Program-made: the position numbers and the translations under genes
Part shown: positions 13,345 to 21,647 of the stretch, piece by piece
Layout: the number at the start of each line of letters is the position of its first letter
How positions within the stretch are numbered: position 1 is the first letter of the stretch
Assembly: GCA_001799795.1 (NCBI GenBank)
Contig: MGUD01000001.1
Coordinates: forward strand, 12,558 to 46,017
Source of the DNA: Elusimicrobia bacterium GWC2_61_19
Lineage (GTDB): Bacteria > Elusimicrobiota > Elusimicrobia > Elusimicrobiales > UBA9959
DNA: 33,460 nucleotides
Direction: 5' to 3'
Notes under the pieces: model-generated
What the model saw: only the letters and a program-made list of their open reading frames with translations
Told to the model about the DNA's origin: nothing
Databases searched by the model: none

Positions 13345-16341
13345 ATGGGGACTGAACTTTTTATAAGTCTGATCTATAATACCAGCCTGTTGCTGGTCCT
13401 GGTCGCTTTATATTCCAGCGTTACGTTCGGTTCGTCCCTGCCCCCGCGCTGGAAAGACATTATTGCCGGAGTCCTGATAGGCCTTATCGGCGTGGCGGTT
13501 ATGGCGAACCCCTGGACGCTGCATCCCGGTATAGTTTTTGACGTGCGCTCCATACTTCTGTCCGTTACCGGCCTGTTCTTCGGCGTAATCCCTACGGCGC
13601 TGGCCGTGGCGCTGATCGGCGCGTTCCGGCTATCCGCCGGCGGCGCGGGAGTGTGGACCGGGTTGAGCGTCATAATCACTTCCGCGGGACTCGGCCTGAT
13701 ATGGCAGCACTTTCGCCCTGCCCTCAAACAGAAAGGCGGGCTGCCGGAACTGTATCTGTTCGGTCTGTCGGTACACCTGCTTATGCTGGCCTGCATGCTG
13801 ATCATGCCACGGCCGGTCGCATTCGAAGTCCTCCGTTATATCAGCGCGCCAGTCCTGTTCGTCTATCCCATCGGGACGGTGCTGCTCAGCATTCTGCTTA
13901 TACACCAGCGCGCGAACAGGCGGCTGGATGAAACTATGAGAGAGGCCAAGGACCTGCTGGAGAGCGTGGTGGAGAACGTTCCGCTGATGATCTTCCTTAA
14001 GGACGCGGCGGACCTGCGCTTTGTCCTGTTCAACCGCGCCGGCGAGGAACTGCTGGGCCGCGGGCGCAAAGACCTTATCGGGAAGAACGACCTGGACTTT
14101 TTCCCTCCTGACCAGGCGGAGCACTTCATCGCCAAGGACCGCGAAGTGCTCAGTGGCGGCGGGATACTGGACATTCCGGAAGAAACTATAGATACGGAAA
14201 ACAAAGGGCAGCGGCTGCTGCATACCAGGAAGGTGTGCGTGAACGGGCCGGACGGGGCCCCGAAATACCTGCTGGGGATTTCCGAGGATATCACCGGCCA
14301 TAAGCAGGCCGCGGCGGCGCTGCGCGACAGCGAAACCGGGTACCGTATCCTCTTCGGGCAGGCCCGGGATTCTATCCTGGTGCTTGAAATCGTTCCCGCC
14401 GGGGACCCGGTCATCAGCGACCTGAACGAAGCGGCCTTGCAGGAACTTGGCTATTCCCGGGGAGAACTTGTCGGCAAGCCCGTATCGATATTGCATGAGA
14501 ACGACGATGACGCCGTTTCAAGGCTGAAGAGCAGCTTTGGGCCGCGGTGGGAAAAGGGGGTCGTCTTCGAGGTCAGGCATAAACGCAAAGACGGCTCTGT
14601 CTTTACCGCCGAAGTCTCCGGGCGTGAAATAATTCTAGGCGGTAAGCGGCTCATAATTTCGGTCGAGCGAAATATCACCGAAAAGAAAAAAAGCGCGGAG
14701 AGGCTGGAAAAAATAAATTCCGTGCTGCTCTCGCTGGGGCCGGATTCCGGCAAGAACCTGGAGGCGCTGGTGCGGCTTTTCGGCAGCCTGCTGGGCGCCG
14801 ACTGCGCCATGTACAACCGCCTCGAGGGGGAGAATTTCAGCGTACGGGCTTTCTGGGGCGATTGTCTGGAAAGAACCGAATTTAAAGCCGAAGGCAGTCC
14901 CTGCTTTAAGGTCCTTTGTGATCCGGAGGCCGCGTGTGGGCTTGTTTTTAACGAGCTGTCGGAGTTTGCGGACGCCGCCTGCCTGGCCGGCAAGGGGTTC
15001 AGATCATATTTCGGGCACCCGGTGAAGTTCGAGTCGGGCAAAGGCGTGATTTCCGTTCTTTACAGACGGGCCTGCGAACCCAATGAGGAGGATAAGAAAC
15101 TGCTGGGGATAATCGCCTCCGCCATAGGCATGGAGGAAGGGCGCAGCGCGGGTGCGGTGGCGGCGCGTGAAAGCGAGGCCAGGCTGCGCCAGTCACAGAA
15201 AATGGAGGCGGTAGGGCTCCTGGCCGGCGGCATCGCTCACGACTTCAATAATATTCTTACCGCCATAAAGGGGTACTGCTCCCTGGTGGACAACACCATG
15301 GTCCAGGAGGATCCTGCCCGCGAGGACATGCGCGAGATAATGAACGCGGCCGACCGCGCCACCACCCTTACGCGCCAGCTCCTCGCCTTTAGCCGGCGGC
15401 AGATAATGGCGCCCAAAGTGGTGGACCTTAATAAGACGCTGGGCGATATGCAGAAGATGCTCCGGCGCATCATAGGCGAAGATATCCGGCTGTCGGTAAA
15501 ACTCTTTTCGGCGCCCTGCCTTGCCAAGGTGGACCCGGGGCAGATAGAACAGGTGGTGGTCAACCTGGTGCTGAACGCCAGGGACGCCGTGGTGAAGGGC
15601 GGGGAAATAACCATGGAGACGGAGGTCTTCCTTCCGCCGGCCGAGTTCTTTTCGGCGCGGCCCGACCTGGCGCGCGGCCGCCTGGCCTGCGTTAAGGTGC
15701 GCGATAACGGCTGCGGGATCACTCCCGAGGTCAGGAAGCACATGTTCGAGCCGTTCTTCACCACAAAAGAACAGGGCAAAGGCACCGGGCTGGGGCTTTC
15801 CATGGTCTATGGTACCGTAAAGCAAAGCGGCGGCGATATAGAAGTGGAAAGCGAGCCGGGCAAAGGCAGCGTTTTTAAACTGTATTTCCCGCTGGTAGAG
15901 GAGGTGCCGTCTCAAAAGCCCTCCGGCACGACGGAAGGAAGTTTTAAGGGCGGCACTGAAACGGTGCTGCTGGTAGAAGACGAGGAGAGCCTGCGCCGCC
16001 TTGGCGAGCGCGTGCTGCGCGCCGGCGGTTACACGGTGATCAGCGCCGTGGACGGCAAGGCGGCCCTGGCCGCGGCCGACGGCCTCGGCAAGCCGGTGGA
16101 CCTGCTGCTGACCGACCTGGTGATGCCCGGGATGAGCGGCCGGGAACTGGCGCAGGAATTGGCGCGCAGGAACCTGGCGCGGCGGACATTATACATGTCC
16201 GGTTATACGGATGAGGCCATCCTGAAGCACGGCGTGCTGGAACCCGGCATCGCCTTCATCTATAAACCGTTCACGGTGGATACGCTGGCGGTCAAGGTGC
16301 GCGAGGTGCTGGACGGCCCCGCCGACCAGGCCAGGGCCTGA
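13345..16341 (+). CDS. Hybrid sensor histidine kinase: 5TM-LYT, PAS, PAS, GAF-like, HisKA, HATPase, receiver
   Basis: 998 residues. Residues 1-190 form a multi-span membrane sensor of the LytS-type 5TMR family; IVFDVRSILLSVTGLFFGVIPT and the GGAGVWTG segment are typical. Two PAS domains follow (about 205-325 and 333-450), then a GAF-like region (about 452-605). The HisKA helix carries LLAGGIAHDFNNILTAIKGY with the phospho-accepting H632. The ATPase domain (about 725-850) shows NLVLNARDAV, VRDNGCGI and EQGKGTGLGLSMVYG. The C-terminal receiver (about 872-990) has LLVEDEESLRRLG, phospho-acceptor D924 in LLTDLVMPGMSG and a conserved lysine in IYKPF. No separate response regulator or output gene is adjacent, so it is an orphan kinase and the signal is unknown. 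A ribosome binding site (AGAGGGGAA) precedes the ATG. Confidence 0.95.
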   Translation: MGTELFISLIYNTSLLLVLVALYSSVTFGSSLPPRWKDIIAGVLIGLIGVAVMANPWTLHPGIVFDVRSILLSVTGLFFGVIPTALAVALIGAFRLSAGGAGVWTGLSVIITSAGLGLIWQHFRPALKQKGGLPELYLFGLSVHLLMLACMLIMPRPVAFEVLRYISAPVLFVYPIGTVLLSILLIHQRANRRLDETMREAKDLLESVVENVPLMIFLKDAADLRFVLFNRAGEELLGRGRKDLIGKNDLDFFPPDQAEHFIAKDREVLSGGGILDIPEETIDTENKGQRLLHTRKVCVNGPDGAPKYLLGISEDITGHKQAAAALRDSETGYRILFGQARDSILVLEIVPAGDPVISDLNEAALQELGYSRGELVGKPVSILHENDDDAVSRLKSSFGPRWEKGVVFEVRHKRKDGSVFTAEVSGREIILGGKRLIISVERNITEKKKSAERLEKINSVLLSLGPDSGKNLEALVRLFGSLLGADCAMYNRLEGENFSVRAFWGDCLERTEFKAEGSPCFKVLCDPEAACGLVFNELSEFADAACLAGKGFRSYFGHPVKFESGKGVISVLYRRACEPNEEDKKLLGIIASAIGMEEGRSAGAVAARESEARLRQSQKMEAVGLLAGGIAHDFNNILTAIKGYCSLVDNTMVQEDPAREDMREIMNAADRATTLTRQLLAFSRRQIMAPKVVDLNKTLGDMQKMLRRIIGEDIRLSVKLFSAPCLAKVDPGQIEQVVVNLVLNARDAVVKGGEITMETEVFLPPAEFFSARPDLARGRLACVKVRDNGCGITPEVRKHMFEPFFTTKEQGKGTGLGLSMVYGTVKQSGGDIEVESEPGKGSVFKLYFPLVEEVPSQKPSGTTEGSFKGGTETVLLVEDEESLRRLGERVLRAGGYTVISAVDGKAALAAADGLGKPVDLLLTDLVMPGMSGRELAQELARRNLARRTLYMSGYTDEAILKHGVLEPGIAFIYKPFTVDTLAVKVREVLDGPADQARA

Positions 16342-16387
16342 TGTAATCTGTCCGTACTGGATAAATGTTTCCTGTAAAGCAAAAGAG

Positions 16388-16393
16388 TATAAT
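16388..16393 (+). promoter_or_regulatory. Candidate -10 element for the ornithine carbamoyltransferase gene
   Basis: A perfect TATAAT lies 55 bases before the ATG at 16449 in an otherwise non-coding gap (16342-16448). No good -35 box is present at 17 bases. A short GC hairpin (GCGCG/CGCGC around 16408-16425) and a strong AAAAGGAG ribosome binding site lie between it and the gene. Confidence 0.5.
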
Positions 16394-16448
16394 ATGGATA
16401 TTCCGGCGCGATCCTTAGCGCGCGAGCAAATGGAAAAGGAGAATTAAA

Positions 16449-17453
16449 ATGGGCTTCAATCTTAGAAATAGGCATTTCCTTAAAGAACTCGACTTTACCA
16501 AACAGGAACTCGGCTTCCTGCTGAATTTATCCAAAGACCTTAAAGCCGCAAAATACGCCGGCACCGAACAGCAGCGCCTCGCCGGTAAGAACATCGCCCT
16601 GATCTTCGAGAAGACTTCCACCCGCACGCGCTGCGCCTTTGAAGTGGCTGCGCACGACCAGGGCGCGCACGTAACCTACCTGGAGCCGAGCGGCAGCCAG
16701 ATGGGCCACAAGGAAACCGTCAAGGACACCGCCCGCGTGCTCGGTCGGATGTACGACGGCATAGAATACCGCGGTTTCGGCCAGGCGATAGTGGAGGAAC
16801 TGGGCAAGTACGCCGGCGTGCCCGTGTGGAACGGTCTCACCAACGAATGGCACCCCACCCAGATGCTGGCCGACGTGCTGACCATGACCGAGCACTGCGC
16901 GAAGCCCCTCGAAAAGATCTCCTACGCCTATGTCGGCGACGCCCGCTTTAACATGGGCCGCTCGCTGCTGGTGATAGGTTCCATCCTGGGCATGGACGTG
17001 CGCATCTGCGCCCCCAAGGCCCTGCAGCCCGACGCCGAACTGGTGGCCAAGTGCAGGGAAATAGCCAAAGGTTCCGGTGCCCGCGTCACCATCACCGACA
17101 AGCCCGCCGCCGCCGTAAAGGGTGCGGACTTCATCCACACCGACGTGTGGGTCTCGATGGGCGAGGCCAAGGAAGTCTGGGCGGAGCGCATAAAGCTGCT
17201 CAAGCCCTACCAGGTAAACGCGGCGCTGATGAAGAAGTCCGGCAACAGGAACGTGAAATTCATGCACTGCCTGCCGGCCTTCCATAACGCCGACACCAAG
17301 GTGGGCAAACAGGTCTCCGAGCAGTTCGGCCTGCACAACGGCATCGAGGTCACCGAAGACGTGTTCGAATCGCCGGCCTGCATCGCCTTCGACCAGGCGG
17401 AGAACCGCATGCATACGATAAAAGCCGTAATGGTGGCGACGCTCGGGAACTGA
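16449..17453 (+). CDS. argF: Ornithine carbamoyltransferase
   Basis: 334 residues, the length of the E. coli ArgF/ArgI enzymes, and similar to them along most of its length (for example [20 protein letters not shown] and [12 protein letters not shown]). It makes citrulline from ornithine and carbamoyl phosphate in arginine synthesis, or runs the reverse reaction in the arginine deiminase route. Carbamoyl phosphate binding: STRTR at 57-61 and HPTQ; ornithine binding and catalysis: DVWVSMGE and HCLPAFH with C274. The gene stands alone with its own promoter; no other arg or arc gene is next to it, so anabolic and catabolic roles (argF or arcB) cannot be told apart here. Carbamoyl phosphate is also the HypF substrate, but the hyp genes are 12 kb away and a functional link is only a possibility. 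Confidence 0.96.
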   Translation: MGFNLRNRHFLKELDFTKQELGFLLNLSKDLKAAKYAGTEQQRLAGKNIALIFEKTSTRTRCAFEVAAHDQGAHVTYLEPSGSQMGHKETVKDTARVLGRMYDGIEYRGFGQAIVEELGKYAGVPVWNGLTNEWHPTQMLADVLTMTEHCAKPLEKISYAYVGDARFNMGRSLLVIGSILGMDVRICAPKALQPDAELVAKCREIAKGSGARVTITDKPAAAVKGADFIHTDVWVSMGEAKEVWAERIKLLKPYQVNAALMKKSGNRNVKFMHCLPAFHNADTKVGKQVSEQFGLHNGIEVTEDVFESPACIAFDQAENRMHTIKAVMVATLGN

Positions 17454-17497
17454 CCAGATAGCGTTAGGCGCGCATTTGCGCTGAATGGGGGCAGGCT

Positions 17498-18202
17498 ATG
17501 GGGGCTGAAAAACTGGTATTGATTTCCGACGTGCATTCCAACCTGCACGCCCTTGAGGCCGTGGTCTCGGACATCTCACGCCGGGGCCTGGGCGCCGCGC
17601 CCCTGTGCTTCCTGGGCGACGCCGTTAACATGGGGCCGTTCCCCGGCGAGGTCACCCGCCTGCTCGCCTCCCTTAAGCCCGCTTTCAGGGTGAAGGGCAA
17701 CCATGACCGCTATGCCTCGTCCGGGCCGGGCCGCGCCGACCTGGAGCGCTATTTCCGCTGCCCGGAAGGGGCCGACCATGCCGTCTGGACCGCCGCGGCG
17801 CTGGACGCCCGGGATAAGGCCTGGCTGGCCGATGCCCCGGTGCAACTCTCGTTCGAACTGGGCGGGGCGCCTTTCCTCTGTTTTCACGCCTCCCCGGATA
17901 ACGACGAGCGGTCCTTCAAGCCCGGCGCGGAGGACGTCAATATCCTGTGCGGGCATATCCACGCCCCTTACGCGGCGCCTTTGCCCGGCGGCGGCCTGGC
18001 CGTCAATCCAGGCAGCGTCGGCAGCTCCCTGGACGGCGACCCTTCGGCCTCCTACGCCGTGGTCACCGTGAACGGCGGCGTCACCGCCGAGATAATCAGG
18101 GTAAAATATGACGTGGACGCCTTCTGCGAGGCCCTGGCGGCCCGCGGTGCGCCCTGGGCCGCCGGCATCTCCGCCGTGGTCCGCCGGGCCAGTCTTTCCT
18201 GA
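17498..18202 (+). CDS. Calcineurin-like metallophosphoesterase
   Basis: 234 residues with the full set of metallophosphoesterase motifs: ISDVHSNLHAL (D11, H13), FLGDAVNMGPFPGE, VKGNHDRY, FHASP and CGHIHAP, followed by AVNPGSVG. This pattern fits the YfcE/MJ0936-like group of small soluble phosphodiesterases or phosphatases with a two-metal centre. No signal peptide or membrane segment is present, so it acts in the cytoplasm. ATG at 17498 follows a GGGGGCAGG site; it lies 44 bases after the carbamoyltransferase stop and may be cotranscribed. The natural substrate cannot be told from sequence. Confidence 0.9.
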   Translation: MGAEKLVLISDVHSNLHALEAVVSDISRRGLGAAPLCFLGDAVNMGPFPGEVTRLLASLKPAFRVKGNHDRYASSGPGRADLERYFRCPEGADHAVWTAAALDARDKAWLADAPVQLSFELGGAPFLCFHASPDNDERSFKPGAEDVNILCGHIHAPYAAPLPGGGLAVNPGSVGSSLDGDPSASYAVVTVNGGVTAEIIRVKYDVDAFCEALAARGAPWAAGISAVVRRASLS

Positions 18203-18291
18203 ACGGGATCTTTCGCGGGAGACAAAAAACGACCGGATCCAAACTTAACGTGTGCGGTCGCCCAAATTAAAGTAAAATCTATAAACAAGGG

Positions 18292-18368
18292 TCCGGAAAC
18301 AGCTCCGGAGGTTTGGAATGGTCGGGCCGCCATTCCGGTTTAAAATACCGGACGGCGGCTTTTTCTTT
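18292..18368 (+). terminator. Structured leader with intrinsic terminator before the cation exchanger gene
   Basis: In the 215-base gap 18203-18417, a small hairpin (TCCGGA 18292-18297 with TCCGGA 18304-18309) is followed by a clear rho-independent terminator. Its outer stem is GCCGCC (18326-18331) with GGCGGC (18354-18359), its inner stem CCGG (18335-18338) with CCGG (18348-18351), and a T-rich run covers 18360-18368. The terminator is 49 bases before the exchanger start codon. The 3' arm GGCGGC could instead pair with a downstream GCCGCC at 18393-18398, giving a possible antiterminator. A TAAAAT at 18273-18278 might be the -10 of a leader transcript. It may equally be the plain terminator of the metallophosphoesterase gene. 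I do not recognise a known riboswitch class. Confidence 0.7.
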
Positions 18369-18417
18369 TATACGCTTGTTGCGCAGCTGTCCGCCGCCAA
18401 TTCCTTGACGGAGTTCA

Positions 18418-19359
18418 ATGAACGAGTATTGCGCTTTGGTCCTTGGGGTCGTATGTGCCGGCGTCGGAGGGGAGCTTTTTGTCCGCGGCGCGGTGGGCCT
18501 TGCGTCCTGGGCCCGGGTTTCTCCGGGGATCATCGGCGTAACCGTCGCCGCTTTCGCCACCTCGAGCCCCGAATTGTCCGTCGCGGTAAACGCGGCTCTG
18601 GCCGGGAAACCGCAGATAACCCTGGGCGACGCCCTGGGCAGCAATGTCGTGAATATCGCCCTGATCCTGGCCCTCGCTCTTGTGATCTCCGGGATCAAGA
18701 GCCCGCGTGACAGTATAAAACGGGATTTCCCCGTGGCCTTGCTGATCCCGCTGATCACGGGCGTTCTCTGCCTGGATGGCGAACTTTCCCGGTTCGACGG
18801 GGTAATGATGCTGGGGATGTTTTTCATCTGGCTCGCGGCGGTGATCATTGAGGTGCGAAGCCAGCGAAGCACTGTCGTGAAGGTTCTTGGCGCGCAGCGC
18901 GGGTGGCTGACCGTCCTTTCATGCGTGGCCGGCCTTGCCGCACTTGCCGCCGCCGGGAATCTTATCGTGGCGGGGGCAAGAGGTATCGCCATTTCCTTCG
19001 GCTTAGACGAATTCGTTATCGGGGCGACCATTGTGGCGGTGGGCACGTCCATGCCCGAACTCGCGACAACGCTTATCGCCAAGTTCCGGGGACACGATGA
19101 TGTGGGCCTGGGTACTATTTTAGGCAGCAATATTTACAACGGCATTTTCATCATCGCGGTCGCGGCCATTATCACTCCGATCCCGGTCGTTTGGCGCGAG
19201 GTGGCTACGGCGTTGGCGTTCGGTTTTGCGGCATTGGCGCTCACCTACCCCGCGCGCGACGGCTTTATCGGGCGCAGGCGCGGCGTATCGCTGCTGGCGC
19301 TATATGCGGTGTATCTGACCTTCATCTTAAAACACCGGGCAGGGTCCGGTTTAGGATAA
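18418..19359 (+). CDS. Na+/Ca2+-type cation exchanger (CaCA family, YrbG/CaxA-like)
   Basis: 313 residues and about ten hydrophobic spans in two inverted halves. Each half carries the alpha-repeat of the CaCA superfamily: first repeat at about 47-80 (ATSSPELSVAV, then GDALGSNVVNI), second at about 209-243 (GTSMPELATT, then GTILGSNIYNG). The glutamates in SPEL and MPEL and the GSN motifs are the ion-binding residues. It exchanges Ca2+ or another cation for Na+ or H+ across the inner membrane. ATG at 18418 is preceded by a close CGGAG site. Calcium specificity is the family default and not proven. The gene lies behind a terminator-bearing leader and 32 bases ahead of the trehalose operon. Confidence 0.9.
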   Translation: MNEYCALVLGVVCAGVGGELFVRGAVGLASWARVSPGIIGVTVAAFATSSPELSVAVNAALAGKPQITLGDALGSNVVNIALILALALVISGIKSPRDSIKRDFPVALLIPLITGVLCLDGELSRFDGVMMLGMFFIWLAAVIIEVRSQRSTVVKVLGAQRGWLTVLSCVAGLAALAAAGNLIVAGARGIAISFGLDEFVIGATIVAVGTSMPELATTLIAKFRGHDDVGLGTILGSNIYNGIFIIAVAAIITPIPVVWREVATALAFGFAALALTYPARDGFIGRRRGVSLLALYAVYLTFILKHRAGSGLG

Positions 19360-19391
19360 AACAAGGCCGTATTTAAAAGGGGCAAGTCTTT

Positions 19392-21647
19392 ATGCGTATA
19401 ACCTTCAAGCTTATAGTTTCGCTCATCGTGGTGGTGGTGTTCGTGGCCCTGGTTTCCGCCTGGTTCAACGTCAGGCAGGAAAAAGAAAAACTTTACGACG
19501 AGGTCCGCTCCCATTCCGCCCTGCTGGCTGAAAGCTTCAAGGAAAGCGTAAGGCATAACCTTGAAACAAAGAACCATGCCGGCCTGCAGAAACTGGCCGA
19601 TAAATTCCAGAACCAGAAGCAGCTGGAGGGCGTGGCGGTCTACGACGCGGACGGCGGCCTTGTCTCCGGTTCTTCCGCCCTGGCCCCGGACCTGCTCGCC
19701 CGCGCTACCGACATAAACGCGCTTATCGCGGCCGGGGACGGCGACGACCGGGTGTACGCGGTCGGGGGAAAAAAGATCTTCCTGTACCCGCTCACGCTGA
19801 CTTTCAACGAGAATGAAAAAGCGCGCATAGTCCTGTTCACCAATATTTCCTACATAGATTACGACCTCTTCAAGATCTGGAAGCGTACTCTTATCAGGCT
19901 GCTCGCGCAGATGGTCCTTATCTCGCTGGTGACGCTGCTGATAGTAAGGTGGAACCTGGTGGACCCCATAATCCAGATGGCCGAGTGGATGAAGAACCTC
20001 CGCATAGGCGACGCCCACGGCCACGCCCCGCCGGTAAAAGGCGACATCTTCGCGCCGCTGGCCAGGGAGGCGACCACGCTGGCCACCAACCTGCAGTCGG
20101 CCAGGCGCGCCGCGCAGAACGAAGCCCGCCTGCGCCAGAAAGGCGAATCCCTTTGGACCCCGGAAAGGCTGAAAGAGCATATTAAAATGAAACTGGGCGG
20201 GCGGCCGCTCTTCGTGGTCTCCAACCGCGAGCCCTACATGCATATTAAAGAGGGCAAAGACATCCGGGCCATCGTTCCCGCCGGCGGCCTGGTGACCGCG
20301 CTGGACCCCATTATGAAGGCCGCGGGCGGCACCTGGGTGGCGCACGGCAGCGGCGAAGCGGACTTCGAGGTTACCGACGCGGCTAACCGCATAAAAGTGC
20401 CGCCGGAAGAACCCGCCTACAACCTGCGCCGCGTCGCGCTCAGCAAAGAGGAGGAGGACGGCTACTACTACGGCTTCTCCAACGAAGGGATCTGGCCGCT
20501 CTGCCATATCGCCCATATCCGCCCCATCTTCAGGAAAGAGGACTGGAAGTACTACCGCGACGTGAACGAGAAGTTCGCCAAGGCCGTGCTGGAAGAGATA
20601 GCCGACGTCAAGGAACCCTGCGTGCTGATACAGGATTACCATTTTACGCTGCTGCCCAGCATGATAAAAGCCGCGCGCCCCGACGCCAGGGTGGCGGTAT
20701 TCTGGCATATTCCCTGGCCCAACCCGGAAACCTTCGGCATCTGCCCCTGGCAGAAAGAACTAGTGATGGGGCTGCTGGGCGCGGACCTCATCGGCTTCCA
20801 GACGCAGTTCTACTGCAATAATTTCCTGGATACCGTGGACCGCACCATAGAATCCCGCATCGACTGGGAGCATTTTTCCGTGCAGAAAGAAGGCCATATT
20901 ACCATGGTCAAGCCTTTCCCGATCAGCGTGGACTTCCAGCAGCCGGACCGGGACGCCAAGGCGCTGACGCAGAAGCCCGACCCCGCGGCCGTGCTGAAGG
21001 AACTGGGTATAAAGGCGGAAAAAATAGGCGTAGGGGTGGACCGCATCGATTATACCAAGGGCATGCTGGAAAGGGTGAAGGCCGTGGAGCGGTTCCTGGA
21101 GAAATACCCGGAGTACGTCAGGAAGTTCACCTTCATCCAGATCGGCGCGCCCAGCCGGACGCATATCCCGCAGTATCACAGGTTCCTGGCCGAGCTGCAC
21201 GCTGAGGTGGACCGGATAAACTGGAGGTTCAAGGCCAAGGACTGGAAAGCGATAGTCTTCCTGGAAAAACACCACGATCACAGGGAAATAACCAAGTATT
21301 ACAAGATCGCGGACGTCTGCCTGGTGACCTCGCTGCACGACGGCATGAACCTGGTGGCCAAGGAATTCGTGGCCGCCAGCGACGACCACCGGGGGGTGCT
21401 GGTCCTCAGCCGCTTCGCCGGGGCTTCGCGCGAGCTTAAAGACGCGCTGATAGTGAACCCCTACGACATAGAGCAGATGGCCGACGCCATCTACTATTCT
21501 CTCACCATGCCCAAAACGGAAGTGGAGGACCGGATGACACGCATGCGGCAGGACCTGCATGAGAATAACATCTACAAGTGGGCCGCCAACCTTACGGAAG
21601 AACTGATAAAACTCAGGATGGACGATTTTAAGCTTAACGGAGTATAG
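19392..21647 (+). CDS. otsA: Trehalose-6-phosphate synthase fused to an N-terminal membrane sensor/HAMP module
   Basis: 751 residues, against about 470 for E. coli OtsA. Residues 271-745 are a GT20 synthase that joins UDP- (or ADP-) glucose and glucose-6-phosphate. Motifs include [70 protein letters not shown] (sugar-phosphate binding Arg and Lys) and [16 protein letters not shown], so it looks catalytically intact. The first 270 residues are not part of any normal synthase: a membrane span (5-24), an extracytoplasmic domain of about 140 residues (30-165), a second span (166-187), a HAMP-like linker starting with [20 protein letters not shown] (187-240) and a short helical connector. This is the layout of sensor kinases and chemoreceptors. 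The start at 19392 follows AAAGGGG. The otsB gene begins at the very next base after its stop. Confidence 0.93.
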   Translation: MRITFKLIVSLIVVVVFVALVSAWFNVRQEKEKLYDEVRSHSALLAESFKESVRHNLETKNHAGLQKLADKFQNQKQLEGVAVYDADGGLVSGSSALAPDLLARATDINALIAAGDGDDRVYAVGGKKIFLYPLTLTFNENEKARIVLFTNISYIDYDLFKIWKRTLIRLLAQMVLISLVTLLIVRWNLVDPIIQMAEWMKNLRIGDAHGHAPPVKGDIFAPLAREATTLATNLQSARRAAQNEARLRQKGESLWTPERLKEHIKMKLGGRPLFVVSNREPYMHIKEGKDIRAIVPAGGLVTALDPIMKAAGGTWVAHGSGEADFEVTDAANRIKVPPEEPAYNLRRVALSKEEEDGYYYGFSNEGIWPLCHIAHIRPIFRKEDWKYYRDVNEKFAKAVLEEIADVKEPCVLIQDYHFTLLPSMIKAARPDARVAVFWHIPWPNPETFGICPWQKELVMGLLGADLIGFQTQFYCNNFLDTVDRTIESRIDWEHFSVQKEGHITMVKPFPISVDFQQPDRDAKALTQKPDPAAVLKELGIKAEKIGVGVDRIDYTKGMLERVKAVERFLEKYPEYVRKFTFIQIGAPSRTHIPQYHRFLAELHAEVDRINWRFKAKDWKAIVFLEKHHDHREITKYYKIADVCLVTSLHDGMNLVAKEFVAASDDHRGVLVLSRFAGASRELKDALIVNPYDIEQMADAIYYSLTMPKTEVEDRMTRMRQDLHENNIYKWAANLTEELIKLRMDDFKLNGV

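Noticed and set aside
17454-17497. GCGC-type hairpin between the carbamoyltransferase and the phosphoesterase as a terminator
   Set aside because: The stem is only 4 bp and no T run follows.
18318-18710. Open frame starting at 18318 ahead of the exchanger gene
   Set aside because: It runs through the terminator hairpin and then overlaps the exchanger in another frame; the sequence is low in complexity and resembles no protein I know.
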